Shown: positions 19,413 to 27,720 of the stretch, piece after piece
Layout: every line of letters starts with the position of its first letter
Numbering within the stretch: position 1 is the first letter of the stretch
Source of the DNA: Paenibacillus artemisiicola
GTDB taxonomy: Bacteria; Bacillota; Bacilli; Paenibacillales; Paenibacillaceae
NCBI RefSeq assembly: GCF_017652985.1
Contig: NZ_JAGGDJ010000010.1
Coordinates: forward strand, 92,672 to 156,671
Direction: 5' to 3'
Length of the DNA: 64,000 nt
Made by a program: the position numbers and the translations under genes
The notes under the pieces: model-generated
Told to the model about the DNA's origin: nothing
The model's database searches: none
Seen by the model: only the letters and a program-made list of their open reading frames with translations

Positions 19413-19724
19413 ATGACAAAGGACAACATGCCGTTTGAAGAGCCGGAAATCATCTATATTCCGGATGAAGAAGGCAACGAAGAAGAGTTCGAGGTAGTCA
19501 TGAAATTCGAGGTAGACGGCTCCGATCAGAAATATATGATGGTCGTTCCGCTGAACGCAGACGCCGAAGACGAGCAGGACGAGGAAGCGGACGAAGTGTA
19601 CGCGTTCCGCTACGAGGAAGACGGCGACGATTTGAAATTGTATACGATCGAGGACGAGGAAGAGTGGAACATGGTCGAAGAAACCTTCAACACGCTTCTT
19701 GCCGAGATTGACGATAACGACTAA
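19413..19724 (+). CDS. DUF1292 protein (YrzB-like), copy 1
   Basis: This 103-aa, very acidic protein has the DUF1292 core (EEFEVVMKFEVDGSDQKYMM, then VYAFRYEED and the ending EEEWNMVEETFNTLL). The family sits next to ruvX throughout Firmicutes and its function is unknown. ATG 19413 follows AAGGTGAGG. A second DUF1292 gene follows 33 bp later and is quite divergent. Confidence 0.88.
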   Translation: MTKDNMPFEEPEIIYIPDEEGNEEEFEVVMKFEVDGSDQKYMMVVPLNADAEDEQDEEADEVYAFRYEEDGDDLKLYTIEDEEEWNMVEETFNTLLAEIDDND

Positions 19725-19757
19725 CGGCTCGCCCGCGGGCCGAAGGGAGCTTGGAAC

Positions 19758-20057
19758 GTGTCCGAAGTGAAACGCATTGCCATTTTGAAGCCCGTCTTCG
19801 GTACGGAAGTCGATTTGATCGGCGATCAAGGCGAGACGGAGCCGTATCGCATCGCGGCCGAGTTCCAGCTGGGCGATCGGGCCTATGCGGGCCTGCAATC
19901 GCAGAGCATGCGGAAGGACGATGAGATGGCCTTTTTCCGGATTCTGATCGACGGCGAGCAAGAACCCGAGCTCGAGTCCATCGAAGACGACGAAGAATGG
20001 GAAGCCGTCGCGGAAGCGTACGACGATTTATTGTTCGAAGGCGACGAACGCCCCTAA
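19758..20057 (+). CDS. DUF1292 protein, copy 2
   Basis: This 99-aa acidic protein shares the family end (EDDEEWEAVAEAYDDLLFE) and a middle QLGDRAYAGLQSQ, giving it the DUF1292 fold. It is poorly alike to copy 1 elsewhere. It starts at GTG 19758 behind AAGGGAG. The tandem pair suggests an old duplication with divergence; Bacillus species usually have one copy here (recollection). Function unknown. Confidence 0.78.
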   Translation: MSEVKRIAILKPVFGTEVDLIGDQGETEPYRIAAEFQLGDRAYAGLQSQSMRKDDEMAFFRILIDGEQEPELESIEDDEEWEAVAEAYDDLLFEGDERP

Positions 20058-20159
20058 GGCGTTTGCGCCCGGAAAGACATACGGCACGGAACGGGGGCGG
20101 CGATGCCGCCCCTTTCCGCGCGGATTCGCGTCGATAGTCGAAGAACGGGGGAGCATGGC

Positions 20160-21287
20160 TTGAGTCGATCAGAGCACCTGCCGGATCGCGAACGGACGAA
20201 CGGGGAAGACCGTCCGGCGGGACCGGGAAAAGCACGCATTACGTTTTGGGTCATTACCACGATTTTGGGCCTCATGATCTTGATCGCGGGCGGCACGTAT
20301 CTGTATATTTGGAACGGTTTGCGTCCGACCGGCGCCGGCGATGCCGTGCAGGTGGAGCTGAAGAAGGGCTCTTCGCCGTTTCAATTCGCCGAAGCGCTCG
20401 AGGAGAACGGCATTATCCGGAACGCGTTTCTGTTCAAATATTACCTGCGATATAAAGACGAAGGTCCGCGTTTCCAAGCCGGCATGTACGAATTAAAGCC
20501 GGGCATGGACAAGCAGGCGATCATCGCGAAGCTCAACGCGGGCGAGACGGTCAAAGCGCCGACGGTCCGGTTCACCATTCCGGAGGGATTCACGGTTCAG
20601 CAGATCGCGGACACGCTCGCGAAGGACGGCATCGTCGACAAATCCGCGTTCCTCGCGCTGGCCGACAAGGACCAAGCGTGGCCGGATACCGACGCGTCCA
20701 AGAACATTCCGAAGAATGCGAAGCTTCGCCATCGTCTGGAGGGGTACTTGTTCCCGGAGACGTACGAGCTTCCGAAGGACAGCAAGCCGGACGCGATCAT
20801 CGACCGGATGCTTCAGGAGCTGGACCGCAAACTCGACGGCCTGCCTGAGAATTGGGAAGACCAACTTGCCGCGAACGACGTCGACTTCAACGGCATGCTG
20901 ACGGTCGCATCGCTCGTCGAACGGGAAGTCGTCGTCGACGAGGAACGTCCGATCGTGGCGGGCATTATCTTCAACCGGTTGAAGAAAGGCATGCCGCTGC
21001 AGATCGACGCGACCGTGCAATATTTGCTGGACAAACAGAAGGAACGGCTCATGCAGTCCGATCTCCAGGTGGAAAGCCCGTACAACACGTACAAGGTCAA
21101 AGGCCTGCCGCCCGGGCCGATCGCGTCGCCGAGTCTCAAGTCGATCGAAGCGGCGCTCTTTCCGAAGAAGACGGACTATTATTATTACGTCACGAAGAAA
21201 GACGGCAGTCACGAGCATTTGTTTGCCGAGACGCTGAAGCAGCACAACGAGAACATCGCGAAGAGCAATCAAACCGCGAAGCAATAG
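20160..21287 (+). CDS. mltG: Endolytic murein transglycosylase MltG (YceG)
   Basis: MltG cleaves nascent glycan strands in the cytoplasmic membrane, setting strand length. The 375-aa protein has a short basic cytosolic N-terminus, one TM segment (about 27-50, FWVITTILGLMILIAGG), a LysM-like region (about 60-150) and the YceG catalytic domain. The latter contains E254 in ASLVEREV, equivalent to the catalytic Glu in ASIVEKE, followed by GIIFNRLKKGMPLQIDATVQY and the YNTYKVKGLPPGPIASPS motif. TTG 20160 was chosen because GGGGGAG lies 7 nt upstream; an in-frame ATG at 20103 lacks a ribosome site. Confidence 0.93.
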   Translation: MSRSEHLPDRERTNGEDRPAGPGKARITFWVITTILGLMILIAGGTYLYIWNGLRPTGAGDAVQVELKKGSSPFQFAEALEENGIIRNAFLFKYYLRYKDEGPRFQAGMYELKPGMDKQAIIAKLNAGETVKAPTVRFTIPEGFTVQQIADTLAKDGIVDKSAFLALADKDQAWPDTDASKNIPKNAKLRHRLEGYLFPETYELPKDSKPDAIIDRMLQELDRKLDGLPENWEDQLAANDVDFNGMLTVASLVEREVVVDEERPIVAGIIFNRLKKGMPLQIDATVQYLLDKQKERLMQSDLQVESPYNTYKVKGLPPGPIASPSLKSIEAALFPKKTDYYYYVTKKDGSHEHLFAETLKQHNENIAKSNQTAKQ

Positions 21288-21371
21288 ATTATGCTTTCGA
21301 AGCAGCTTTGGTTTCTTTGCCGGTAAACTGGCTCCAGGCTTCGCTCACAAAACTTTTAGGAGGATTTGCAA

Positions 21372-22316
21372 ATGGCAACAAAGCCGGAGCTGCTCATCGA
21401 CGCAGCTTCTCTAGCCGATATGGAACGGCTGATCGAAGCGGGCGCGGATGCGTTCGTGATCGGCGAGTCCCGGTACGGCATGCGTCTCCCCGGCGAATTC
21501 GACGTCGCCGCGATGGCCGAGGCCGCGAAGCTGGCCCATCGGCATGGCGCGGCCGCTTACGCGTCCGTCAATAACGTCATGGATAACGCGACGGTGGCGT
21601 CGCTGCCGGACTACCTGCGGGCGCTCGCGGCGGCCGGCATCGACGCGGTCGTGTTCGGAGACCCCGCCGTGCTCATGGCGGCGCGCGCGGCCGCGCCGGA
21701 GATGAAGCTGCATTGGAACGCCGAGATGACGTCGACCAACTACGCGACGGCGAATTATTGGGGACGGCGGGGCGCGTCCCGCGTCGTGCTCGCGCGCGAG
21801 CTCAACCTGGACCAAGTCCTGGACGTGAAGCGGAACACGGAGTTGGCCGTGCAGGTTCAGGTGCACGGCATGACGAACATTTATCATTCCAAGCGGCCGC
21901 TCGTGCACAATTACTTCGAACATCAGCGCAAAGACGGTTCCCTCGAAGACGTGCCGGTGCACGGCAAGCGGGAGGACGGTCTCTACCTGGTCGAAGCGGA
22001 ACGCCCGAACGAGCGCTTTCCGATCTATGAAGACGCCTACGGAACCCATATCATGAGCTCCGACGATTTATGCATGATCGAGAACCTGCACGAGCTGATG
22101 GAAGCGAATATCGATAGCTTTCGGATCGAAGGGCTGTTAAAATCAAGTACGTATAACGAGACCGTCGTGCGCGCCTATCGCGCGGCGATCGACGCGTACG
22201 CCGCGGACCCGCTGGGGTACGCATTCGACGAAGCTTGGCTCGATTCCATCGCGAAGCTGCAGGATCCGGACCGGGAGCTGTCCTACGGGTTTTTCTATAA
22301 AGAGCAAGTGTATTAA
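21372..22316 (+). CDS. Peptidase U32 family protein (YrrN-like)
   Basis: The 314-aa protein has the U32 TIM-barrel features: PELLIDAASLADMERLIEAGADAFVIG at the start and IDSFRIEGLLKSSTYNETVVRAYR toward the end. Compared with its downstream paralogue it lacks the four-cysteine cluster. The U32 family includes collagenase-like proteins and the RlhA/TrhP RNA hydroxylases; the adjacent pair YrrN/YrrO in B. subtilis corresponds to TrhP1/TrhP2 (ho5U34 synthesis in tRNA). It starts at ATG 21372 behind AGGAGG. A missing cysteine cluster suggests it is a partner rather than the catalytic subunit (inference). Confidence 0.85.
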   Translation: MATKPELLIDAASLADMERLIEAGADAFVIGESRYGMRLPGEFDVAAMAEAAKLAHRHGAAAYASVNNVMDNATVASLPDYLRALAAAGIDAVVFGDPAVLMAARAAAPEMKLHWNAEMTSTNYATANYWGRRGASRVVLARELNLDQVLDVKRNTELAVQVQVHGMTNIYHSKRPLVHNYFEHQRKDGSLEDVPVHGKREDGLYLVEAERPNERFPIYEDAYGTHIMSSDDLCMIENLHELMEANIDSFRIEGLLKSSTYNETVVRAYRAAIDAYAADPLGYAFDEAWLDSIAKLQDPDRELSYGFFYKEQVY

Positions 22317-22353
22317 GGTACAAGGTCACCCTTGGAAAGTGGAGGTGAACGCG

Positions 22354-23610
22354 GTGACGACCACAGAAACGGCCCCCCGGCGTTATCGGGGGAAACGCAA
22401 CCGGCTGGAGAAGCCGGAATTGCTTGCTCCCGCAGGCAATTTGGAGAAATTGAAATTCGCCGTCCATTACGGCGCGGACGCCGTCTATATCGGCGGTCAA
22501 AAATACGGTCTGCGTTCCAACGCGGACAATTTCAGCTTCGAGGAAATGAAGGAAGGCGTCGAGTTCGCCAAGCGTTACGGCGCCAAAGTATTCGTTGCGA
22601 CGAACATTTACGCGCATAACGAAGATATCGCGGGCTTGGAAGACTACCTGCGGGAGTTGGAACAGGCGGGCATCGCGGCGATCATCGTCGCGGATCCGGT
22701 CATCGTCGAAACCGCGCAGCGCGTGGCGCCGAAGCTCGAAGTGCATCTGAGCACGCAGCAGTCGACGATGAATTGGCAGGCCGTGCAGTTTTGGAAGGAA
22801 GAGGGGCTGCCGCGCGTCGTGCTTGCCCGCGAAGCGAGCCTCGAAGAAATCGAGCAAATCAAAGCGAATGTCGACATCGAAATCGAAGCGTTCATTCACG
22901 GCGCCATGTGTTCGTCGTATTCCGGACGCTGCGTGCTGTCGAACCATTTCACGGACCGCGACTCCAATCGCGGCGGCTGCTGCCAATCATGCCGGTGGAA
23001 ATACGACATCTACGAGGACGATCTGCCGATGGTCGGCATGGACGCCGATAAATTCACGATGGGCTCCAAAGACCTCGGCATGCTGGAGCATATTCCGGAT
23101 TTGATCGACGTGGGCGTCGACAGCTTCAAAATCGAAGGCCGGATGAAGAGCCTGCATTACGTTGCGACCGTCGTGAATGCCTATCGTCAAGCCATCGATT
23201 CGTATATGGCGGATCCGGAAGGTTACGAGCTGAAGCAGGAGTGGCTCGACGATATCCGGAAAGCCGCCAACCGTCCGCTCAATACCGGGTTCTTCTATGA
23301 TACGCCGGGCGCGGAGGACCATATCTACGAGCCGGAAGAAAAAGCCGCGCCGTACGATTTCGCCGGGGTCGTCGTCTCGTACGACGATGCGACGGGAACG
23401 GCCGTCGTGCAGCAGCGCAACCATTTCAAGCCGGGCCAGGAAGTGGAGTTTTTCGGCCCGAACGGCACGTTCTTCAAGCAAACGGTCGGCGAGATCGCCG
23501 ATACGGAAGGCCATCCGCTGGATGCTGCCAGACACCCGCTGCAGCATATCGTCATGCGCACCGATTCGCCGGTGAAGCCGATGGACATGATGCGCAAGCG
23601 AATTCGTTGA
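22354..23610 (+). CDS. Peptidase U32 family protein (YrrO/TrhP-like tRNA hydroxylation factor)
   Basis: The 418-aa protein begins with the U32 signature EKPELLAPAGNLEKLKFAVHYGADAVY. It has the cysteine cluster CSSYSGRC and GCCQSCRW (four or more ligands, probably Fe-S), the helix DSFKIEGRMKSLHYVA, and a C-terminal beta-barrel (about 340-415). TrhP proteins are needed for prephenate-dependent 5-hydroxyuridine at tRNA position 34. GTG 22354 follows GTGGAGGTGA. It lies 37 bp after the paralogue and ends at a terminator, so the two are co-expressed. Confidence 0.88.
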   Translation: MTTTETAPRRYRGKRNRLEKPELLAPAGNLEKLKFAVHYGADAVYIGGQKYGLRSNADNFSFEEMKEGVEFAKRYGAKVFVATNIYAHNEDIAGLEDYLRELEQAGIAAIIVADPVIVETAQRVAPKLEVHLSTQQSTMNWQAVQFWKEEGLPRVVLAREASLEEIEQIKANVDIEIEAFIHGAMCSSYSGRCVLSNHFTDRDSNRGGCCQSCRWKYDIYEDDLPMVGMDADKFTMGSKDLGMLEHIPDLIDVGVDSFKIEGRMKSLHYVATVVNAYRQAIDSYMADPEGYELKQEWLDDIRKAANRPLNTGFFYDTPGAEDHIYEPEEKAAPYDFAGVVVSYDDATGTAVVQQRNHFKPGQEVEFFGPNGTFFKQTVGEIADTEGHPLDAARHPLQHIVMRTDSPVKPMDMMRKRIR

Positions 23611-23628
23611 ATGCCAATAGACCTACCT

Positions 23629-23663
23629 AACATCCTTGCCGCTTGCGGCAGGATGTTTTTTTT
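23629..23663 (+). terminator. Terminator of the mltG-U32 series
   Basis: AACATCCTTGCCGC pairs with GCGGCAGGATGTT (one bulged T), ending in a run of eight T residues. Confidence 0.9.
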
Positions 23664-23685
23664 GTGAACGAATTTCCATTTCGGC

Positions 23686-23712
23686 TAACAAAACGAATTC
23701 CCCGGACCGATA
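23686..23712 (+). promoter_or_regulatory. Sigma-D-like promoter of the chemoreceptor gene
   Basis: TAAC (23686-23689), 15-bp spacer and GACCGATA (23705-23712) resemble the motility sigma factor consensus TAAA-N15-GCCGATAT. Chemoreceptor genes of Bacillus are sigma-D-dependent, so the match is meaningful in this place. Confidence 0.5.
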
Positions 23713-23861
23713 AATTGGGTATTGCAACATCTTGCGAGAACGGTTTCTGCCAATCGGCACGGGAGTTTCGATCTAGATCGGCCCGCCGGCGACGCCAGCC
23801 CGCAAACGTACGCAACCAACTCGAATCGGAAATCTATCACTAGACCAGGCGGTGTCAAGCA

Positions 23862-26015
23862 ATGGGGATCAAATGGAAGAGGGACAAGCAGGCAAAGGAA
23901 GCGGCCGATAACGGCTTGAACGGCAGCGTGAAATCGATGTACGCGTCTTCCGTCAACGGACTGAAGAACGTCAAGTTTTCGAATCCGATTAAATCCGTCG
24001 GCCTGATGCTGTTCATGATTATTTTTAGCGCGATCGTGGTATGCGTGCTCGTCGTCGGGCTATTCTCCTATTCCACGTCCAAATCGATCATCAAGGAGAA
24101 AGTCGCGGAATCCAGCTCCGTCGCGATCGCGCAATCGAACGGCAAGCTAGACCTGATGTTCAAGAACTACGAAGCGCTGTCCATGCAAATTCTGCTCGAC
24201 AAGAACGTCCAGGATTACCTGACGCAGTACAAGCAGGCGACGGACGACTACGATAAATTCGATCTGATGAAAAAGCTGAGCGATACCGTCCAATCGTATA
24301 TCCTCGGCAATCAGTCGATCATCGGCGCGGCGATCGTCCCGATGTCCGGCGACTCGTCCTCCGTCACGATGGGCGGCACGAATATTACGACGGCGGACGC
24401 GCAGAAGTCCGACTGGATGAAGAGCGTGACGGAAGGCGCGGGCCGCCTGGTATGGCTGCCGACCAAGGTGAAGGGCTACAGCTCATCGGCGGCGACCGAT
24501 CCGACGTTCGCGATGGGCCGCGTCATGAAGAACACGATCAGCAACGAGGGCAGCTTCGTGCTGCTGATCGAGATCCGCCTAAAGGAAGTCGGCGATCAAC
24601 TGAAAGACTTGAAGCTCGGAAGCGGCAGCGAAGTACTGATCCAAGACGGCAAAGGCAAGATCGTGTACAGCGCCGACGAAGCTCAGCTGGAGCAGGCCTC
24701 CCCGGTCGCGGTGCCGTCCGACGGCAAAACGGCGGAAGAGGGCTCGAGGACGACGACCGATTCCGACGGCGATCAAGTGCTGGCCATGTACAATAAGTTC
24801 GAAAGCACGGGCTGGGAGCTCGTCGGCACGGTACCGGTATCCGAGCTCTTCAAGGACGCGAAGCAGATCCGCAACGCGACGTATATCATTGCGGGCATCG
24901 CCGCGCTGCTCGCCATCGGGATCGGGCTCCTCGTCATTCGCATGGTCGCGATGCCGCTCGTCAGCCTGCGCAACCTGATGAACGAAGGCGAGCGCGGCAA
25001 CCTGACGGTGCGCTCCACGATCAGCAAGAAGGACGAGATCGGCCAGCTGGCGCAAAGCTTCAACCAAATGATGACGCAAATCACGGTACTCGTGAACCAG
25101 ACCAACCAGTCGGCGCAGGACGTCTTGGCGACCGCGGGCGAACTATCCGACGCGTCCAAGAAAACCGCCATCTCCGCCAAGGAAATCGCCGTCGCGACGG
25201 AAGAAATCGCGAACGGGGCGACAAGCCTCGCCGTCGAAGCGGAGAAGGGCAGCGATCTGACGAGCGACATCGGCGGACAGATGGCGAAGGTTACGGACGC
25301 GAACCAGGAGATGGGCGCAGCCGCGGCCGAAGTCGAGAAGGCGAGCCGTCAAGGCACCGCGTACATGAATACGCTGATCGAAAAAACCGGCATGACCGAA
25401 GAAATGACGCGCTCCATGGTGGAGAAGGTCGACCGTCTGAAGGAATCGACGCGTTCGATCCGCAAAATTTTGGATGTTCTGAACAACATGACGAAGCAAA
25501 CGAATATTTTGTCGTTGAACGCGACCATCGAAGCGGCTCGCGCGGGTACCGCCGGCAAAGGCTTCATGGTCGTCGCGGACGAAATCCGCAAGCTGGCCGA
25601 CCAATCCCGTCAGTCGATCGACGTCGTCGGCCAAATCACGGAGACGATTCAGCGGGAGATCGACGAGACGGTCAGCGTGCTTTCCGATGCGTATCCGATC
25701 TTCCAAGAGCAGATTCAGGCCGTCAAGGAAGCGAATCAAATCTTCTTGACCGTTCAGGGGCAGATGGGCGATTTCGTCGGCAGGCTCGGCACGGTGACGG
25801 ATGCCATCGGCATGCTCGAAAGCTCGCAGGTCGTGCTGTCCGAGGCGATGAGCAACGTCAGCGCCGTGGCCGAAGAATCGTCGGCGACCTCCGAAGAAGT
25901 CGCTTCGCTCAGCAGCGAGCAGACGAACATCAGCGAGGGGCTCGTCCGGCTGTCGGATCAGCTGGAAACCGTCTCGACCGGCTTGAAGGAAACGTTGAGC
26001 CGTTTCCGGACGTAA
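23862..26015 (+). CDS. Methyl-accepting chemotaxis protein
   Basis: This 717-aa receptor has a cytosolic N-terminus of about 40 residues, TM1 (about 46-68), and an extracellular dCache-type sensor (about 75-330). TM2 (about 338-360) and a HAMP domain (about 361-415, [21 protein letters not shown]) follow. The signalling domain has the hairpin tip [21 protein letters not shown] near residue 545, a few substitutions from the classical QTNLLALNAAIEAARAG. It would signal to CheA-CheW. The ligand cannot be told from sequence. The long N-terminal extension is less usual. The gene is monocistronic between terminators. Confidence 0.92.
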   Translation: MGIKWKRDKQAKEAADNGLNGSVKSMYASSVNGLKNVKFSNPIKSVGLMLFMIIFSAIVVCVLVVGLFSYSTSKSIIKEKVAESSSVAIAQSNGKLDLMFKNYEALSMQILLDKNVQDYLTQYKQATDDYDKFDLMKKLSDTVQSYILGNQSIIGAAIVPMSGDSSSVTMGGTNITTADAQKSDWMKSVTEGAGRLVWLPTKVKGYSSSAATDPTFAMGRVMKNTISNEGSFVLLIEIRLKEVGDQLKDLKLGSGSEVLIQDGKGKIVYSADEAQLEQASPVAVPSDGKTAEEGSRTTTDSDGDQVLAMYNKFESTGWELVGTVPVSELFKDAKQIRNATYIIAGIAALLAIGIGLLVIRMVAMPLVSLRNLMNEGERGNLTVRSTISKKDEIGQLAQSFNQMMTQITVLVNQTNQSAQDVLATAGELSDASKKTAISAKEIAVATEEIANGATSLAVEAEKGSDLTSDIGGQMAKVTDANQEMGAAAAEVEKASRQGTAYMNTLIEKTGMTEEMTRSMVEKVDRLKESTRSIRKILDVLNNMTKQTNILSLNATIEAARAGTAGKGFMVVADEIRKLADQSRQSIDVVGQITETIQREIDETVSVLSDAYPIFQEQIQAVKEANQIFLTVQGQMGDFVGRLGTVTDAIGMLESSQVVLSEAMSNVSAVAEESSATSEEVASLSSEQTNISEGLVRLSDQLETVSTGLKETLSRFRT

Positions 26016-26033
26016 CACGCGCAAGTCAATTGA

Positions 26034-26067
26034 GGACCGGCACCGTAACGGGTTGCCGGTCCTTTCT
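26034..26067 (+). terminator. Terminator of the chemoreceptor gene
   Basis: GGACCGGCA (26034-26042) pairs with TGCCGGTCC (26054-26062), followed by TTTCTTTG. Confidence 0.75.
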
Positions 26068-26114
26068 TTGTGCATCCCGCCCCGAGACGCGGGAAACGGC
26101 TGCGCGACGAACGA

Positions 26115-26146
26115 CAAAAAAAGGCGGGCAGCTGGGCTGCCCGCCT
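26115..26146 (-). terminator. Terminator of the merR-yugP unit (minus strand)
   Basis: On the minus strand AGGCGGGCAGC and GCTGCCCGCCT (26122-26132 and 26136-26146) form an 11-bp stem followed by a run of T residues (A-run 26115-26121 on the plus strand). Confidence 0.9.
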
Positions 26147-26166
26147 TTGGCTTTTGACGTTGCGAA

Positions 26167-26847
26167 TTAATCGCGTTCCTGATTGAAGATCATGATGTAC
26201 TTGATCAGCTCGAGGAGCGAGATCAACGCCGCGGCTACGTAAGTGAGTGCCGCCGCATTCAGGACTTTCCCGACGCCGCGTTCTTCTTCATTGGTGATGA
26301 AGCCCTCGGCGACCATGATGTCGCGCGCACGGTTGCTGGCGTTGAATTCGACCGGCAGCGTGACGAGCTGGAAGGCGACCGCGCAGGAGAAGAAAATGAT
26401 GCCAAGCCCGATCAGCCCCGTTGCGTGGAACAGGAAGCCCGCGATGAGAAGCAGGGGCGCGAATCCGGAAGCGAAATTAACGACCGGAAAGATGCGGTGG
26501 CGCAGCGCGAGCATCGGATAGTGTACTTTATGCTGGATTGCGTGTCCGACCTCATGGCAGGCCACGGAGACGGCCGAAATCGAGTTTTCGTAGTACACGT
26601 GCTCCGACAGGCGCACGACGCGGTGAATCGGGTCGTAGTGGTCGGAGAGCGTGCCCGGAACCGGTTCGACCGGGATGTCATGGAGGCCGTTCCGGTCAAG
26701 CATCATCCGAGCGGCTTGATAACCCGTCAGCCCGCTGGCCGTCGGTACTTCCGCCCAACGGTTAAACGTGCCGCGAACGCGAAATTGCGCCCAAACCGAC
26801 AAAATGAAGGCAATGATGATCAGAAAGTCCATGGGATGAAAAAACAT
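26167..26847 (-). CDS. Zinc metallopeptidase, YugP family
   Basis: The 226-aa membrane protein has the HEXXH-type motif H98-E-V-G-H102 (ACHEVGHAIQH), the conserved APASSGLTG-like start (here VPTASGLTGYQAAR), and a YDPIHRVVRLSEHVY stretch. It has TM segments at about 8-22, 120-140, 142-165 and 205-222. YugP proteins are predicted membrane-embedded zinc peptidases of unknown substrate. Its start has GGAGGGAATC upstream. The MerR gene lies 28 bp upstream in the same direction, so the regulator and the peptidase are probably co-transcribed. Confidence 0.9.
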   Translation of the reverse strand: MFFHPMDFLIIIAFILSVWAQFRVRGTFNRWAEVPTASGLTGYQAARMMLDRNGLHDIPVEPVPGTLSDHYDPIHRVVRLSEHVYYENSISAVSVACHEVGHAIQHKVHYPMLALRHRIFPVVNFASGFAPLLLIAGFLFHATGLIGLGIIFFSCAVAFQLVTLPVEFNASNRARDIMVAEGFITNEEERGVGKVLNAAALTYVAAALISLLELIKYIMIFNQERD

Positions 26848-26875
26848 GACTGATTCCCTCCGTTTTCATGAGATG

Positions 26876-27316
26876 CTACATGAATCCGCCTTTGTTCAGC
26901 AGCAGCATCAATGCCTCGACGCAAGCGGCCGTCTGGGGAATAAGCCGTTTGAATACCTGTTTCGCCTGTCCGGGCTTCAATTGGCTGATGACGGGTTCGA
27001 TCGCCATGACCTCGCGCTGCAGCTGCTCCAGATGAATCTCCAGCTCGATCAGCTGGCCGGAGACTTCCTCTTTCGAGGATAGCTTGCCCCAGCCGGACAG
27101 ACTTGCCTTGATTTCATCCAGCGAATATTTATCTTTCTTCATCTCTACGATACGTTTCAGTCGCGCTAAGGTTTCATCGCTGTACAATCGATAATTTTTG
27201 GCCGAGCGGCGTTCCGGCTCGATCAGTCCCGAAGAAGTATAGAAATCGATCGTGCGCGGGCTGACGCCGGCGAGCTTGGCTAATTCGCCGATCCGGTACA
27301 ACATAGGTTCGGTCAT
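26876..27316 (-). CDS. MerR family transcriptional regulator
   Basis: The 146-aa protein has a typical MerR N-terminal winged helix (MLYRIGELAKLAGVSPRTID, then YTSSGLIEPERRSAKNYRLYSDE). A coiled-coil dimerisation helix (about 75-110) and a short C-terminal part end in a hydrophobic tail. There are no paired cysteines for metal binding, so the inducer is unknown. The start (ATG at 27316 on the minus strand) follows AAAGAGGTGA. Longer in-frame upstream sequence has no ribosome site. It is divergent from amt across a 404-bp gap and cannot be GlnR by sequence. Confidence 0.85.
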   Translation of the reverse strand: MTEPMLYRIGELAKLAGVSPRTIDFYTSSGLIEPERRSAKNYRLYSDETLARLKRIVEMKKDKYSLDEIKASLSGWGKLSSKEEVSGQLIELEIHLEQLQREVMAIEPVISQLKPGQAKQVFKRLIPQTAACVEALMLLLNKGGFM

Positions 27317-27562
27317 CGAAATCACCTCTTTCATTATAAAGCGGGTATGTACAAAAAGATCCTCTGTCACTATGATACAAAGCCTTAACCATACAGTCAA
27401 ACGTAATGCTTTGACAATTGTTGCTTGAATAAAACCTGACATGGAAATTCGAATCACGGGGAAAAGGATGGACGAGAGCAGGCGATTTCCCGGATCCGGC
27501 TTGGAGGCGGCTGGAAAAACGCGAAGGATAGAAGGCGGAAAAGGCCGATTTCTCAGCCTAAC

Positions 27563-27579
27563 TGTGAAAAAACTTAACA
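27563..27579 (+). promoter_or_regulatory. GlnR/TnrA box upstream of amt
   Basis: TGTGAAAAAACTTAACA fits TGTNAN7TNACA, the consensus core of the GlnR/TnrA operator, at every fixed position. A partial second copy, TGTTAGATTTTTTTCGG (27603-27619), keeps the first half and the T-rich centre but loses the final ACA. The sites lie about 100 and 60 bp upstream of the expected start of amt, so nitrogen control of amt is likely. Confidence 0.75.
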
Positions 27580-27637
27580 TTCCGTTATTAAACGAATACG
27601 AATGTTAGATTTTTTTCGGCATTTTGAAAAATCCATA

Positions 27638-27666
27638 TTGTCAAAACAGGCACTTCTGACTATAAT
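27638..27666 (+). promoter_or_regulatory. Sigma-A promoter of amt
   Basis: TTGTCA (27638-27643), 17-bp spacer, TATAAT (27661-27666). Confidence 0.8.
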
Positions 27667-27720
27667 GACATTAAGTCTTTCCTACCGTGTTATGAAACAT
27701 TACATTAGGGAGTGGTCATT

